From Mariniblastus sp. (GTDB taxonomy: Bacteria; Planctomycetota; Planctomycetia; Pirellulales; Pirellulaceae), in NCBI GenBank assembly GCA_022447555.1, contig JAKVBF010000009.1:241758-305757 (forward strand): a stretch of 64,000 nt of DNA. The letters run 5' to 3'. The notes below the pieces were generated by a model. It did not search any database. It was not told the DNA's origin and saw only the letters and a list, made by a program, of their open reading frames with translations. Of the stretch, positions 1 through 7,960 are shown piece after piece. The position numbers were made by a program, and so were the translations under genes. Position 1 is the stretch's first letter. The number at the start of each line of letters is the position of its first letter.

Positions 1-39
1 GCTAGGGGTACGCCTAACCTTCTAACACTTGAGAATTTT

Positions 40-984
40 ATGATTGAGTCGAGCGCCAACACGCCAATTGATATTGTGAGCCCTCCTGATTACGCAAATC
101 AGGATGAAGCGGATTTGAAAAAGGCGCGTCGCAAAACGCGTAAGGAATCCGCCCTGCAAACGCCCTTGGAAACCTACCTGCGTGAGATCAATGAAACAAG
201 TTTGTTGACGGCTCAGGAAGAGAAAGATTTGGCAAACCTGATCGCTGTGGGAGACGTTCAGGCTCGGGATCGAATGGTCCGGGCAAACTTACGGTTGGTG
301 GTAAATATTGCGAGGGGCTACACGGGTAAAGGTCTTGGCTTACAAGATCTGATCGAAGAGGGGAATCTTGGGCTTTTGAGGGCGGTCGAGGGGTTTGACC
401 CCACCATGGGCACTCGATTCAGTACCTACGCTAGTTACTGGATCAAGCAATCGATCAAACGATCTTTAATCAACTCAGCCAAAACCATTCGCATCCCTGC
501 ATACATGGTCGAATTGTTGTCGAAATGGCGGCGGGCTACGAATCGCTTAACGGATGAATTGAAACGGAACCCTACGCCAGAAGAAATTGCCCGCGTACTT
601 GGTTTGCCGAAACGGAAGTTGCCGATCATCAAAAAGGCGATCCAGATCTATAATTCGACCCCGCAAACCGATCAGCCTGAAGCCGGGTGGTCGTTGGGTG
701 AAATGGTCATGGATGAGCGGACTCGTAGCCCGGACGACGAAATGTTGGAGAATGATGTTCTCAATCATGTGATGTCGATGCTGCACGAATTAGGTGAGCG
801 AGAATCGAAGGTTCTTCAAATGAGATTCGGGCTATTCGATACGGAGCCCCACACGCTCAAGGAAATTGGGGAAAAATTAGGCCTGACGCGAGAACGCGTC
901 CGTCAAATTGAGAACGAGGCCCTTAAGCGTCTGGGTGACGGTCTCCGAGATCCGTTTGACATGGAGATGACGATGCCTTTCTAA
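40..984 (+). CDS. RpoD-type RNA polymerase sigma factor
   Basis: Sigma-70 family factor of 314 residues that directs RNA polymerase to promoters. Region 1.2 is seen near residue 40 (TPLETYLREINE). Region 2 runs from about 75 to 150 and includes DLIEEGNLGLLRAVEGFD and the -10-recognising helix FSTYASYWIKQSIKRSL. Region 3 follows, and region 4.2 near residue 280 (LKEIGEKLGLTRERVRQIE) is the -35-binding helix-turn-helix. The short N terminus without a long region 1.1 is like the compact RpoD/RpoS-like group 1/2 factors. The sequence does not say whether this is the primary or an alternative group 2 factor. It converges with valS. The ATG at 40 is the first in frame. Confidence 0.93.
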   Translation: MIESSANTPIDIVSPPDYANQDEADLKKARRKTRKESALQTPLETYLREINETSLLTAQEEKDLANLIAVGDVQARDRMVRANLRLVVNIARGYTGKGLGLQDLIEEGNLGLLRAVEGFDPTMGTRFSTYASYWIKQSIKRSLINSAKTIRIPAYMVELLSKWRRATNRLTDELKRNPTPEEIARVLGLPKRKLPIIKKAIQIYNSTPQTDQPEAGWSLGEMVMDERTRSPDDEMLENDVLNHVMSMLHELGERESKVLQMRFGLFDTEPHTLKEIGEKLGLTRERVRQIENEALKRLGDGLRDPFDMEMTMPF

Positions 985-1072
985 AAGGATCGTCGAGTGA
1001 TGGAAGATCGAAATACCGTCGATGGATGCAATTTGAGAATTGGCGGGTCAGTCGATTTTTTTGGTTGGCTTG

Positions 1073-4000
1073 TCACCTTAATGAATCCAGGTCCTTCAAT
1101 GCTTCGCCTACGGTTTTGAGTTGGTCCCGGATCTGTCCCAATGACTCTTTTACTTTGACAACGACCTCCGGTTTAGCGTTCTTAACAAAATTTTCGTTGG
1201 CAAGTTGTTTTTCCTTCCCGTTGATCATCCCCTCTAAACGGGATCGCTCTTTCTCTAGACGTTTTGTTTCCGCGTTCACGTCAATCAAGCCCGCGAGATC
1301 CACGAAAATCTCCATGTTAGGCAAAGCGACCGTTGCATTGATTTTCGGAGGAGAGACTTGTTCCGAAATTTCACACAAATCTGCCGAGGCCATGGATGAA
1401 AAGAAGGTGCCCAACGGTTGAATTAGGTCGGCAAATTCTGGCTGACACCGAATCGAGAATTGAATTTGTTTTTTGGGAGGGAGGTTTTGACGACTTCGGA
1501 TTTCTCGCAAGGCGCCCAGCGTCAATTGGAATTGAGAGAACTGTTGTTCAATCGCATTGTCTTGCCAATCCATGGCGAGCTCGGGCCAAGGGGCGATCAT
1601 GATAGAGTCGGTGCATGCGTTGACTTGTTCCAAGCCTCTTTCGGGACAGAGACTGGAAAGATGTGTCCAGATTTCTTCCGTGATGAATGGGATGATTGGA
1701 TGCAGTAACCGAAGAAGGCAGTCCAAGGTGTATGCCATCATTCGTTGGGCATGGGGTCGGGCTGATTCGTCGGCAAAACGTTCCTTTAGCATTTCAACGT
1801 AAAAACTGCAAAACTCATTCCAGGAAAATTCATACAACTCTCTTGTGGCATCTGCATATCGGAATTGCTCCAGCGACTCCGAGACGATTTGGGAAACGGT
1901 CGTCAGCCGACTGAGGATCCAGCGGTCTTCGACGGTCATATCCGAAGGATTGATTGGCGAAGGTGTGTAACCCTCAAGGTTCATCATTGCGAATCTCGAT
2001 GCATTCCATAGCTTATTGATGAAATTACGGGCGCGTTCAAACCGTTCACTCAGCACGAACCCGCGCGGTAGCGCGAGATCTTCTTGGGTCTTTGACCATT
2101 GGGTTGAAAAGGGCAGATTGCATTTGGGGCAATCGACCCGAGGCAATTCGCGGTTCTTTTTGGTTTGGTCAAAGATATGGCCACAGGTCGGGCATTCAAA
2201 TTGAACCGGCATGCGAACATCTTGCGTTTCGGTCGTCAAATCAGCCATCCCGAAACGCAATGCGTCGGCACCGAATTTTTCGATGACATCCAAAGGATCG
2301 ATTCCATTGCCCTTGGACTTTGACATGGTCTCACCATAACCATCCAAGATTTTGGGGTGGATGAAGACGCGTTGAAACGGGATTTCACCCATGTTGTTAA
2401 GGCCGGCTAGTACCATGCGAGCGACCCATAATGTGATGATATCCCGACTGGTGATCAGAACGCTGGTTGGGTAAAAGTACTCAAGTTCCTTAGTTGTTTG
2501 AGGCCATCCGAGAGTTGAGTGAGGCCATAGGGCGGAACTGAACCAAGTGTCAAGCACGTCCTCCTCGCGTACGAAACCTGCCTCTACTAAATCGCTTTCC
2601 AGAGAGCAATGGTCTGATTTGATGCAGACATGGACAGTGGCTAGGGGCAAACCTAGTTGAATCCGTTTGACCTCATTCGTTTCATGGCAGGGTTCAATCT
2701 GGATCGCCGCCTCGTCAGAAGAAAACGCTACGAAGGATTTTACTTTTTGTTGAATTTCGTCACATTCCTTTTGAGTTGCGCAGCTTAGAGACCAGACCGG
2801 GATTTGATGTCCCCACCAGAGTTGTCGCGACACGGGCCAGTCTCGTTTTTCCCCCAGCCAATCTAGGTAGCCTTTTTCATAACGCGAGGGCGTGATTCGA
2901 ACGCGGTGGTCGGTTACAGCATCCATCGCGGATTGGGCCAATGTATCCATGCGGATGAACCATTGATCGGCTAAATAAGGTTCGATGGGTGTTTTGCTTC
3001 GGTCTGAGTGAGGCAGTTCGATCTCTCGCTCTTCCGTTTCATGAAGCAGTCCCAATTCGTCTAGGTCGGCAACGACTTGTTTGCGAGCCTGTTTCATAGT
3101 TAGGTCTTGATAGGGCCCCGTTTCCGCATTCAGGGTTCCGTCAGTGTTCATGATATTGGTCATGGGTAGGTTGCATCGTTTGGCAACTTCGTAGTCATTT
3201 GGGTCGTGCGCTGGTGTGATTTTGACACAGCCGCTTCCCAGTTCGGGTTTAGCCCAACTGTCGGCCACGATGGGTATTTCCCGATCCATTAGCGGGAGCC
3301 TGATTTTCCGGCCGTCATGCGCCATTTGGGTTAGCAGCATGAGGTTTGGTAGTATTTGAATTTCCCGGGCTTTGGCGGCTGATATCGAAGCCTTGATTTC
3401 TGCCATGTCGGCGGGGTTGGCTTTGCTAAGTTTTTCCTGAAGCTCTGCAATATGTTTTTTTAATGCCGCAGCGGGGTCGGGGTGGACGGCAACCGCGGTA
3501 TCACCGAGCATCGTTTCGGGGCGAGTCGTGGCGACCATGACGTATTGTGGTTCGCCGGGTTTGGGATCGATGACGGGATATTTGAAATGCCAGAAATTAC
3601 CGTTAACCGTTTTTGAGACAACTTCATCATCACTGACTGCGGTTTGCAAAAAACTATCCCAGTTTACCAGGCGCTTACCTCGATAAATCAATTCCTTTGA
3701 GAACAGGTCAAAGAAGGTGTGGCGAACAGCTTCGGCACACGTCTCGTCAAGGGTGAATCGAGTGCGGTCCCAATCACAGCTGCAGCCCATCTGCTGGAGT
3801 TGGCCTAAGATTCGTTTTTCATATTGCTCTTTCCACTGCCAGATTCGGTCCACCAATTTATCTCGGCCCAAGTCGTGACGAGTTTTGCCCTCTTCTTCTT
3901 TGAGCCTGCGTTCGACGACCGCTTGGGTGGCGATTCCAGCGTGATCGGTACCAGGCATCCAGAGCGCATTGAAACCCTGCATCCGTTTCATACGGACAAG

Positions 4001-4204
4001 TATGTCCTGCAAGGTGTTGTTGAGAGCGTGCCCCAAATGAAGCGCCCCGGTCACATTGGGCGGGGGAATCACCAGCGTGAACGGTTGGCGATTAGGATCC
4101 GGTTCGGCATGAAAGTAGCCATGATTCAACCAGTCTTGGTATAGCCGCGGCTGGGCAGACTGAAAATCAAAGCGACTTGGTATCTGTTCGGGGTCAAATG
4201 ACAT
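1073..4204 (-). CDS. valS: Valine-tRNA ligase (ValS)
   Basis: Class I aminoacyl-tRNA synthetase that charges tRNA-Val and edits mischarged Thr; cytoplasmic, 1043 residues. The HIGH motif appears as HLGH near residue 55 (PPNVTGALHLGHALN) and the KMSKS loop near residue 626 (GETMSKSKGNGIDPLD). The CP1 editing domain lies between them and holds a helical insertion around residues 245-285. A CPTC...CPKC pair near residues 670-700, just after the KMSKS domain, should bind zinc. The C terminus (about 970-1043) is a charged coiled coil typical of ValS. The size is larger than the usual 880-950 because of these insertions. The start is the MSFDPEQIPSRFD ATG, the first in frame. Confidence 0.97.
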   Translation of the reverse strand: MSFDPEQIPSRFDFQSAQPRLYQDWLNHGYFHAEPDPNRQPFTLVIPPPNVTGALHLGHALNNTLQDILVRMKRMQGFNALWMPGTDHAGIATQAVVERRLKEEEGKTRHDLGRDKLVDRIWQWKEQYEKRILGQLQQMGCSCDWDRTRFTLDETCAEAVRHTFFDLFSKELIYRGKRLVNWDSFLQTAVSDDEVVSKTVNGNFWHFKYPVIDPKPGEPQYVMVATTRPETMLGDTAVAVHPDPAAALKKHIAELQEKLSKANPADMAEIKASISAAKAREIQILPNLMLLTQMAHDGRKIRLPLMDREIPIVADSWAKPELGSGCVKITPAHDPNDYEVAKRCNLPMTNIMNTDGTLNAETGPYQDLTMKQARKQVVADLDELGLLHETEEREIELPHSDRSKTPIEPYLADQWFIRMDTLAQSAMDAVTDHRVRITPSRYEKGYLDWLGEKRDWPVSRQLWWGHQIPVWSLSCATQKECDEIQQKVKSFVAFSSDEAAIQIEPCHETNEVKRIQLGLPLATVHVCIKSDHCSLESDLVEAGFVREEDVLDTWFSSALWPHSTLGWPQTTKELEYFYPTSVLITSRDIITLWVARMVLAGLNNMGEIPFQRVFIHPKILDGYGETMSKSKGNGIDPLDVIEKFGADALRFGMADLTTETQDVRMPVQFECPTCGHIFDQTKKNRELPRVDCPKCNLPFSTQWSKTQEDLALPRGFVLSERFERARNFINKLWNASRFAMMNLEGYTPSPINPSDMTVEDRWILSRLTTVSQIVSESLEQFRYADATRELYEFSWNEFCSFYVEMLKERFADESARPHAQRMMAYTLDCLLRLLHPIIPFITEEIWTHLSSLCPERGLEQVNACTDSIMIAPWPELAMDWQDNAIEQQFSQFQLTLGALREIRSRQNLPPKKQIQFSIRCQPEFADLIQPLGTFFSSMASADLCEISEQVSPPKINATVALPNMEIFVDLAGLIDVNAETKRLEKERSRLEGMINGKEKQLANENFVKNAKPEVVVKVKESLGQIRDQLKTVGEALKDLDSLR

Positions 4205-4241
4205 CGGCTCAACCTGGTATTGAAAGCTGTGTGAAGATCAA

Positions 4242-4270
4242 TTTATAGGCAAATTTGCCCAGAAACCCAA
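4242..4270 (-). promoter_or_regulatory. Candidate sigma-70 promoter for valS
   Basis: On the minus strand a TTGGGT (-35-like, 4265-4270) and a TATAAA (-10-like, 4242-4247) are separated by 17 bases, about 38 bases upstream of the valS start. The rest of the 4205-4538 gap shows no supported gene; short open frames there have no recognisable features. Confidence 0.4.
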
Positions 4271-4538
4271 CCGCTTTATCTAGGTGTTTCAGAGGGAGTT
4301 CGCCGAGCGCACTCAGTGAAACCGGGCGGTTGGCCTACGGGTGGGGAACGGTTGGCTCCCGAACACCAAGGAAATCTTTGCACTTGGGACCACTTCTTGA
4401 ATCTCGATTTGAAATCAACGAAAATGCGATGGCTGTATACCGATCATTAGAAATGAGCCGTTTTGAAATATTTTCGGATTGAGCCATTCCATGATGTTTG
4501 TCAATTTGTAACGAAACGTGACACAAAAAGAGTGAATC

Positions 4539-5282
4539 ATGCCTAAATGGTGTCCTGCTACAATTGTGGCGAAAAGAATCTGGACCGACGGCCTTTTCAC
4601 GATTACCGTTGATGCTCCAGATGTTTTGCCCTTTGCGCCGGGGCAATTCTTGCAATTGTGCGTCACCGATGGCGATGAAAGAATCAATCGGCCTTATTCG
4701 GTCGCGTCGCCAAGTGGGAAGCACCTTGAATTCTTCATTGTTCTTGTAAAGGAAGGGCAATTAACGCCTAAACTATGGGCGTTGGAGAAGGGAGACGTGC
4801 TACAAGTAGCGGAGCGAGCTACGGGTAGTTTTACACTGCAAAAGTCACCTTCATCCGAAGTGCTTTGGCTCGTGTCGACGGGCACCGGTTTAGCGCCTTA
4901 CATCTCGATGTTGAGGACCAACGAACCCTGGGATAACTATCAAAACATTTGTGTTGTTCACGGCGCGCGGCGCGCAACTGATCTCGCGTATACAGAAGAG
5001 TTGCGAGGCTATGAACAGCAATATCCTGGCCGTTTTAAGTTGATTCAAGCATTGACGCGTGAGGAGCATTCGGAAGCGCTTTTTGGCCGAATCCCGTCTC
5101 TTTTAGACGATGGTCAATTGGAGGTTGCGGCAGAATGTCAGCTCCGAGCGGATAACTCGACGGTTCTACTTTGCGGAAATCCCGCCATGTTGGATGACAT
5201 GGAGGAGAAATTAGGTAATCGAAACCTTAAGCGGCACCGGAGCAAGTCCCCGGGCCAAATCGTTTTGGAACGTTATTGGTAA
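4539..5282 (+). CDS. fpr: Ferredoxin/flavodoxin-NADP+ reductase
   Basis: FAD-dependent reductase of 247 residues that exchanges electrons between NADPH and ferredoxin or flavodoxin in the cytoplasm. The FAD-binding RPYSVASP motif lies near residue 50, after the typical PFAPGQFLQL strand. The NADP-binding GTGLAPYISML motif lies near residue 118, and a CGNPAMLDDM segment lies near residue 212. The chain ends in ERYW, like the aromatic C terminus of bacterial Fpr proteins that stacks on the flavin. Length fits the bacterial Fpr subclass. It stands alone between divergent valS and the downstream MurB homologue. Confidence 0.92.
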   Translation: MPKWCPATIVAKRIWTDGLFTITVDAPDVLPFAPGQFLQLCVTDGDERINRPYSVASPSGKHLEFFIVLVKEGQLTPKLWALEKGDVLQVAERATGSFTLQKSPSSEVLWLVSTGTGLAPYISMLRTNEPWDNYQNICVVHGARRATDLAYTEELRGYEQQYPGRFKLIQALTREEHSEALFGRIPSLLDDGQLEVAAECQLRADNSTVLLCGNPAMLDDMEEKLGNRNLKRHRSKSPGQIVLERYW

Positions 5283-5412
5283 GAATGTGGAAGAAGTTTG
5301 CTGCAGTTTTCAAAAAGTATGTAGTCCGTGGCGATGCGGCCATTTTAGTTTTTCTTCGAACCGTCTAAATTAATGATTCAACAAACCACTCTTGAGGATT
5401 TGGGATTCTTTC

Positions 5413-6291
5413 ATGTCGCTAATTGACGGATTCGAACACATAGCTCGTGAGAACGAGTCACTGGCGGGGTACACCCGTTTGAAACTGGGCGGGCCGGCTG
5501 AGTACTTTGCTGAGCCGACTACCGAAGCAGAGCTGGTCGGTTTAGTCACTAGGTTTTCCGACGCCCAACAGCCGATCCGCCTCATAGGTAGTGGATCGAA
5601 TATTCTCGTTGGGGACGAGGGTGTTAAGGGGTTGGTTCTCCACCTGGCCGCTCCGGTGTTTTGTGATTTGAATGTGGGTGACAACTCGATCATCTCAGGT
5701 GGCGGTACCAAGTTGGCACATTTTGTTTCGACCGCGGTTCGGGAAGGTTTCTCGGGTCCTGAGCAGTTGGTCGGAATTCCCGGAACAGTAGGAGGCGCGC
5801 TGCATTGCAATTCTGGCGCCCAAGGAGAAGATATCGGGACTTGGGTCAAGTCAGCCGACGTGTTGACAAGGTCCGGCGAGGTTCATACTCGGAGCGGGGA
5901 TTCCCTTGCTTTCTCCTATCGCCAAAGCAGTCTAGATGAGTTGGTGATTTTACGGGCGACCTTTGAATTTGAAAAAGAAGATCCTGAATCGTTGACCAAA
6001 CAGATGCAGAAATTGTGGATCGTGCGACGCGCCGAGCAGCCATTTTCACAAGGCAACGCTGTCTATGTGTTTAAGGACCAAGGGGGTCAATCAGCCGGCG
6101 AGTTGATCGACCGTTGTGGGCTGAAAGGGTTGCAGGTGGGACAAGTTCAGGTTTCGGAATTAGACGCGAACATATTCTTGGCGCTTCCCGGGGCAACGCC
6201 GAAACAGGTGTTGGATTTAATCCAGAAAGTGAAAGACCGAGTTCGTGACGCGCTCTCAGTCGAGTTGGAAACCGCCGTTCGTCTGTGGTGA
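5413..6291 (+). CDS. MurB-like protein lacking catalytic Ser and Glu
   Basis: 292-residue homologue of UDP-N-acetylenolpyruvoylglucosamine reductase (MurB type II), the flavoenzyme that reduces UDP-GlcNAc-enolpyruvate to UDP-MurNAc. The FAD-binding core is clear: YTRLKLGGPAEYF, IRLIGSGSNILVGDEG and the GIPGTVGGALHCNSGAQGEDIG loop. The substrate-side SYRQSS motif with its Arg is kept. The catalytic Ser (family pattern A-G-S-V-F-K) is replaced by Tyr218 (A-V-Y-V-F-K). The catalytic Glu (family pattern L-E-P-E-V-R) is replaced by Ala288 (L-E-T-A-V-R). The usual VSEKHANFIVN block is altered to VSELDANIFLA. I therefore doubt that it is a working MurB. An upstream in-frame TTG at 5392 is possible, but I prefer the ATG at 5413. 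Confidence 0.85.
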   Translation: MSLIDGFEHIARENESLAGYTRLKLGGPAEYFAEPTTEAELVGLVTRFSDAQQPIRLIGSGSNILVGDEGVKGLVLHLAAPVFCDLNVGDNSIISGGGTKLAHFVSTAVREGFSGPEQLVGIPGTVGGALHCNSGAQGEDIGTWVKSADVLTRSGEVHTRSGDSLAFSYRQSSLDELVILRATFEFEKEDPESLTKQMQKLWIVRRAEQPFSQGNAVYVFKDQGGQSAGELIDRCGLKGLQVGQVQVSELDANIFLALPGATPKQVLDLIQKVKDRVRDALSVELETAVRLW

Positions 6292-6294
6292 CGG

Positions 6295-6672
6295 TTAACG
6301 AGAGTTTTCGTTTGCATCTTGGGCTTCGATCAAAAATTCCGTGGTCGGCTCGCTTGGAAAATCAAACGAAGCGTTCAGATCTCGACCTGGCTGAGATTCG
6401 TCGGTGATTGTCGCGAGCGTAGGGCCGGCTGAGAATTTCTGCCCTGCGGGGACGATGAATTCACCCTGGATGATTCGGGTGGTGGCCGATGGGCCAGCGT
6501 TCCCCGAATCTGCATTTGGGCGGAAGACGATAGTCCCTCTTTGGATGGGTTCTCCGTCGAGTGTGACCGTGCCACGTAATGGGTAAGGTTCACCGCACCC
6601 AACGGTTGTCATCATTGTGACCGCCAAAATCAACGCGACAACGAAAAACGGTTTTTTGCGAAAGCTCTTCAT
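6295..6672 (-). CDS. Small planctomycete-type lipoprotein
   Basis: 125-residue exported protein of unknown function. It has a Lys/Arg-rich start, a hydrophobic stretch (FFVVALILAVTMMTTV) and a lipobox with lipidated Cys26 (VGC-G). The mature part begins with a short beta-rich segment (YPLRGTVTLDGEPIQRGTIVF), typical of the many transthyretin/carboxypeptidase-regulatory-like lipoproteins of planctomycetes. The start is set at the ATG giving MKSFRKK, because the 18 in-frame codons upstream do not look like a signal peptide. It is convergent with the MurB homologue, with 3 bases between the stop codons. Confidence 0.7.
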   Translation of the reverse strand: MKSFRKKPFFVVALILAVTMMTTVGCGEPYPLRGTVTLDGEPIQRGTIVFRPNADSGNAGPSATTRIIQGEFIVPAGQKFSAGPTLATITDESQPGRDLNASFDFPSEPTTEFLIEAQDANENSR

Positions 6673-6901
6673 CGGGATAATCCCCAAAGGAGTGTGTGAT
6701 TCAGTATGATTTTTGCAGGAAGCCAATTCACGGCAAAGAATTTTGCGCCAAATTTCGAAAGTTTTTCAAGGGCGATTGTTTTCTCGTTTAAAAAATGTTT
6801 CGGAATCGCCTGCTTGCACCGGACGTTGCTTGGCCAGAAGAAGCTAGGTATTCGAACGATTTCGAGCGGAATGGAACTATACATAGAGATCGGCATTTGG
6901 A

Positions 6902-7819
6902 ATGGCTCGTAAACGTAAAAATAACACAAATGGATCTTTTTCATGGCGGTTCGTCATGCTGCACCCCGCTTTATGGTTTCTCATCGCGACGGGCGGGATG
7001 ATGTTTTTGGCAATGCAACTTTGGCAAACACATTACGATACGCTCATCGATTTGCCGGAGTATCAGTTATCTAGCCAGCACATACAAGTCAGCCCTGGTC
7101 CGGCCTGGGTGCCCACGGACCTAGGGCAAGTCCTTTTTGAAAGTTATCAAGAAAGCCCCAGTTTACTCGACCAACATTTGATCCCGGTTGCCGTTGCCAA
7201 GTGCAAGTCGTTCCCATGGGTCGAGAAAATCAATAGGGTTGAGAAAGTTGACTCTGGTCTTGAAGTGGATCTCAAGTATCGTTTTCCCGTGGGCCTGGTT
7301 GAAATTCCGTCGACGAACGAACGTCATGTTATCGATCACGAGGCTGTCCTAATGGATCCCCGCGTGATGAACTCATTTTCCGAAAGCACGTTATTGCGAA
7401 TATCAGTGGCCAAGCCGAAACTGGCTGCCCACTCGTTATGGACGGTTTGGGAAGACCATCGCATAGTCGATGCCGCGGAGATTTGTGCGATCGAGAATGC
7501 GTCATGGGATAAAATGGGTTGTTACCGGATTGTTTCTTGGGATTCCCCAAGCAGTTCGTCGAATCATCAGCCTTTTGAAATATGGCCACGGACCGCTAAA
7601 GGGACCAAGGTTGTTTGGGGTAGCGCTCCTGGAAAAGAAAAGCCTGGTGAGGCGTCGGCTGCGGAGAAATTGCTGGCGATGCAACGGTTCCTAAGTTCGG
7701 CCCGACCGGATAATGACTGGGTCGTTGGGCAAAAAATCGACATTCGCAGTGGAAACGCTGTCGTGGTGGAGAATTTAAAAACAGCTCGGGACGTTGATTT
7801 TTTTGACCAAATGAAATGA
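6902..7819 (+). CDS. FtsQ/DivIB-like single-pass membrane protein
   Basis: 305 residues. A basic N-terminal tail (MARKRKNN...) precedes one membrane span at about residues 20-40 (PALWFLIATGGMMFLAMQLW). A POTRA-like segment follows (SSQHIQVSPGPAWVP ... SFPWVEKINRVEKVDSG), then a strand region (VDLKYRFPVGLVEI ... HVIDHEAVLMDP) that parallels the FtsQ pattern of R-x-P-V-A followed by an (I/V)D-x-x-G strand. Position downstream of a MurB homologue also recalls dcw clusters (murB-ftsQ). FtsQ links the division ring to septal wall synthesis in other bacteria. This assignment rests on architecture and context, not on a clear family signature. Confidence 0.5.
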   Translation: MARKRKNNTNGSFSWRFVMLHPALWFLIATGGMMFLAMQLWQTHYDTLIDLPEYQLSSQHIQVSPGPAWVPTDLGQVLFESYQESPSLLDQHLIPVAVAKCKSFPWVEKINRVEKVDSGLEVDLKYRFPVGLVEIPSTNERHVIDHEAVLMDPRVMNSFSESTLLRISVAKPKLAAHSLWTVWEDHRIVDAAEICAIENASWDKMGCYRIVSWDSPSSSSNHQPFEIWPRTAKGTKVVWGSAPGKEKPGEASAAEKLLAMQRFLSSARPDNDWVVGQKIDIRSGNAVVVENLKTARDVDFFDQMK

Positions 7820-7960
7820 CAAAAAGTCTCGGTCGTTTTTTAGTAACTCTTGGTTTATCATCATGGTAAGTAAGGAATTGGAAAGAACATCGAGAGAGAT
7901 TACCCCCGAGATCATAAGGTTCGACGCCCGATTCATGGAACGGGCGTCTTAGGATTACGA

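Noticed and set aside
1026-1421. 131-codon plus-strand open frame opposite the valS 3' end
   Set aside because: It lies antisense within valS and has no recognisable features; the valS frame explains the open reading.
4255-4482. 75-codon plus-strand frame in the valS-fpr gap
   Set aside because: No domain, no ribosome-binding site, and it overlaps the candidate valS promoter.
5285-5368. 27-codon frame between fpr and the MurB homologue
   Set aside because: Too short to support without conservation data.
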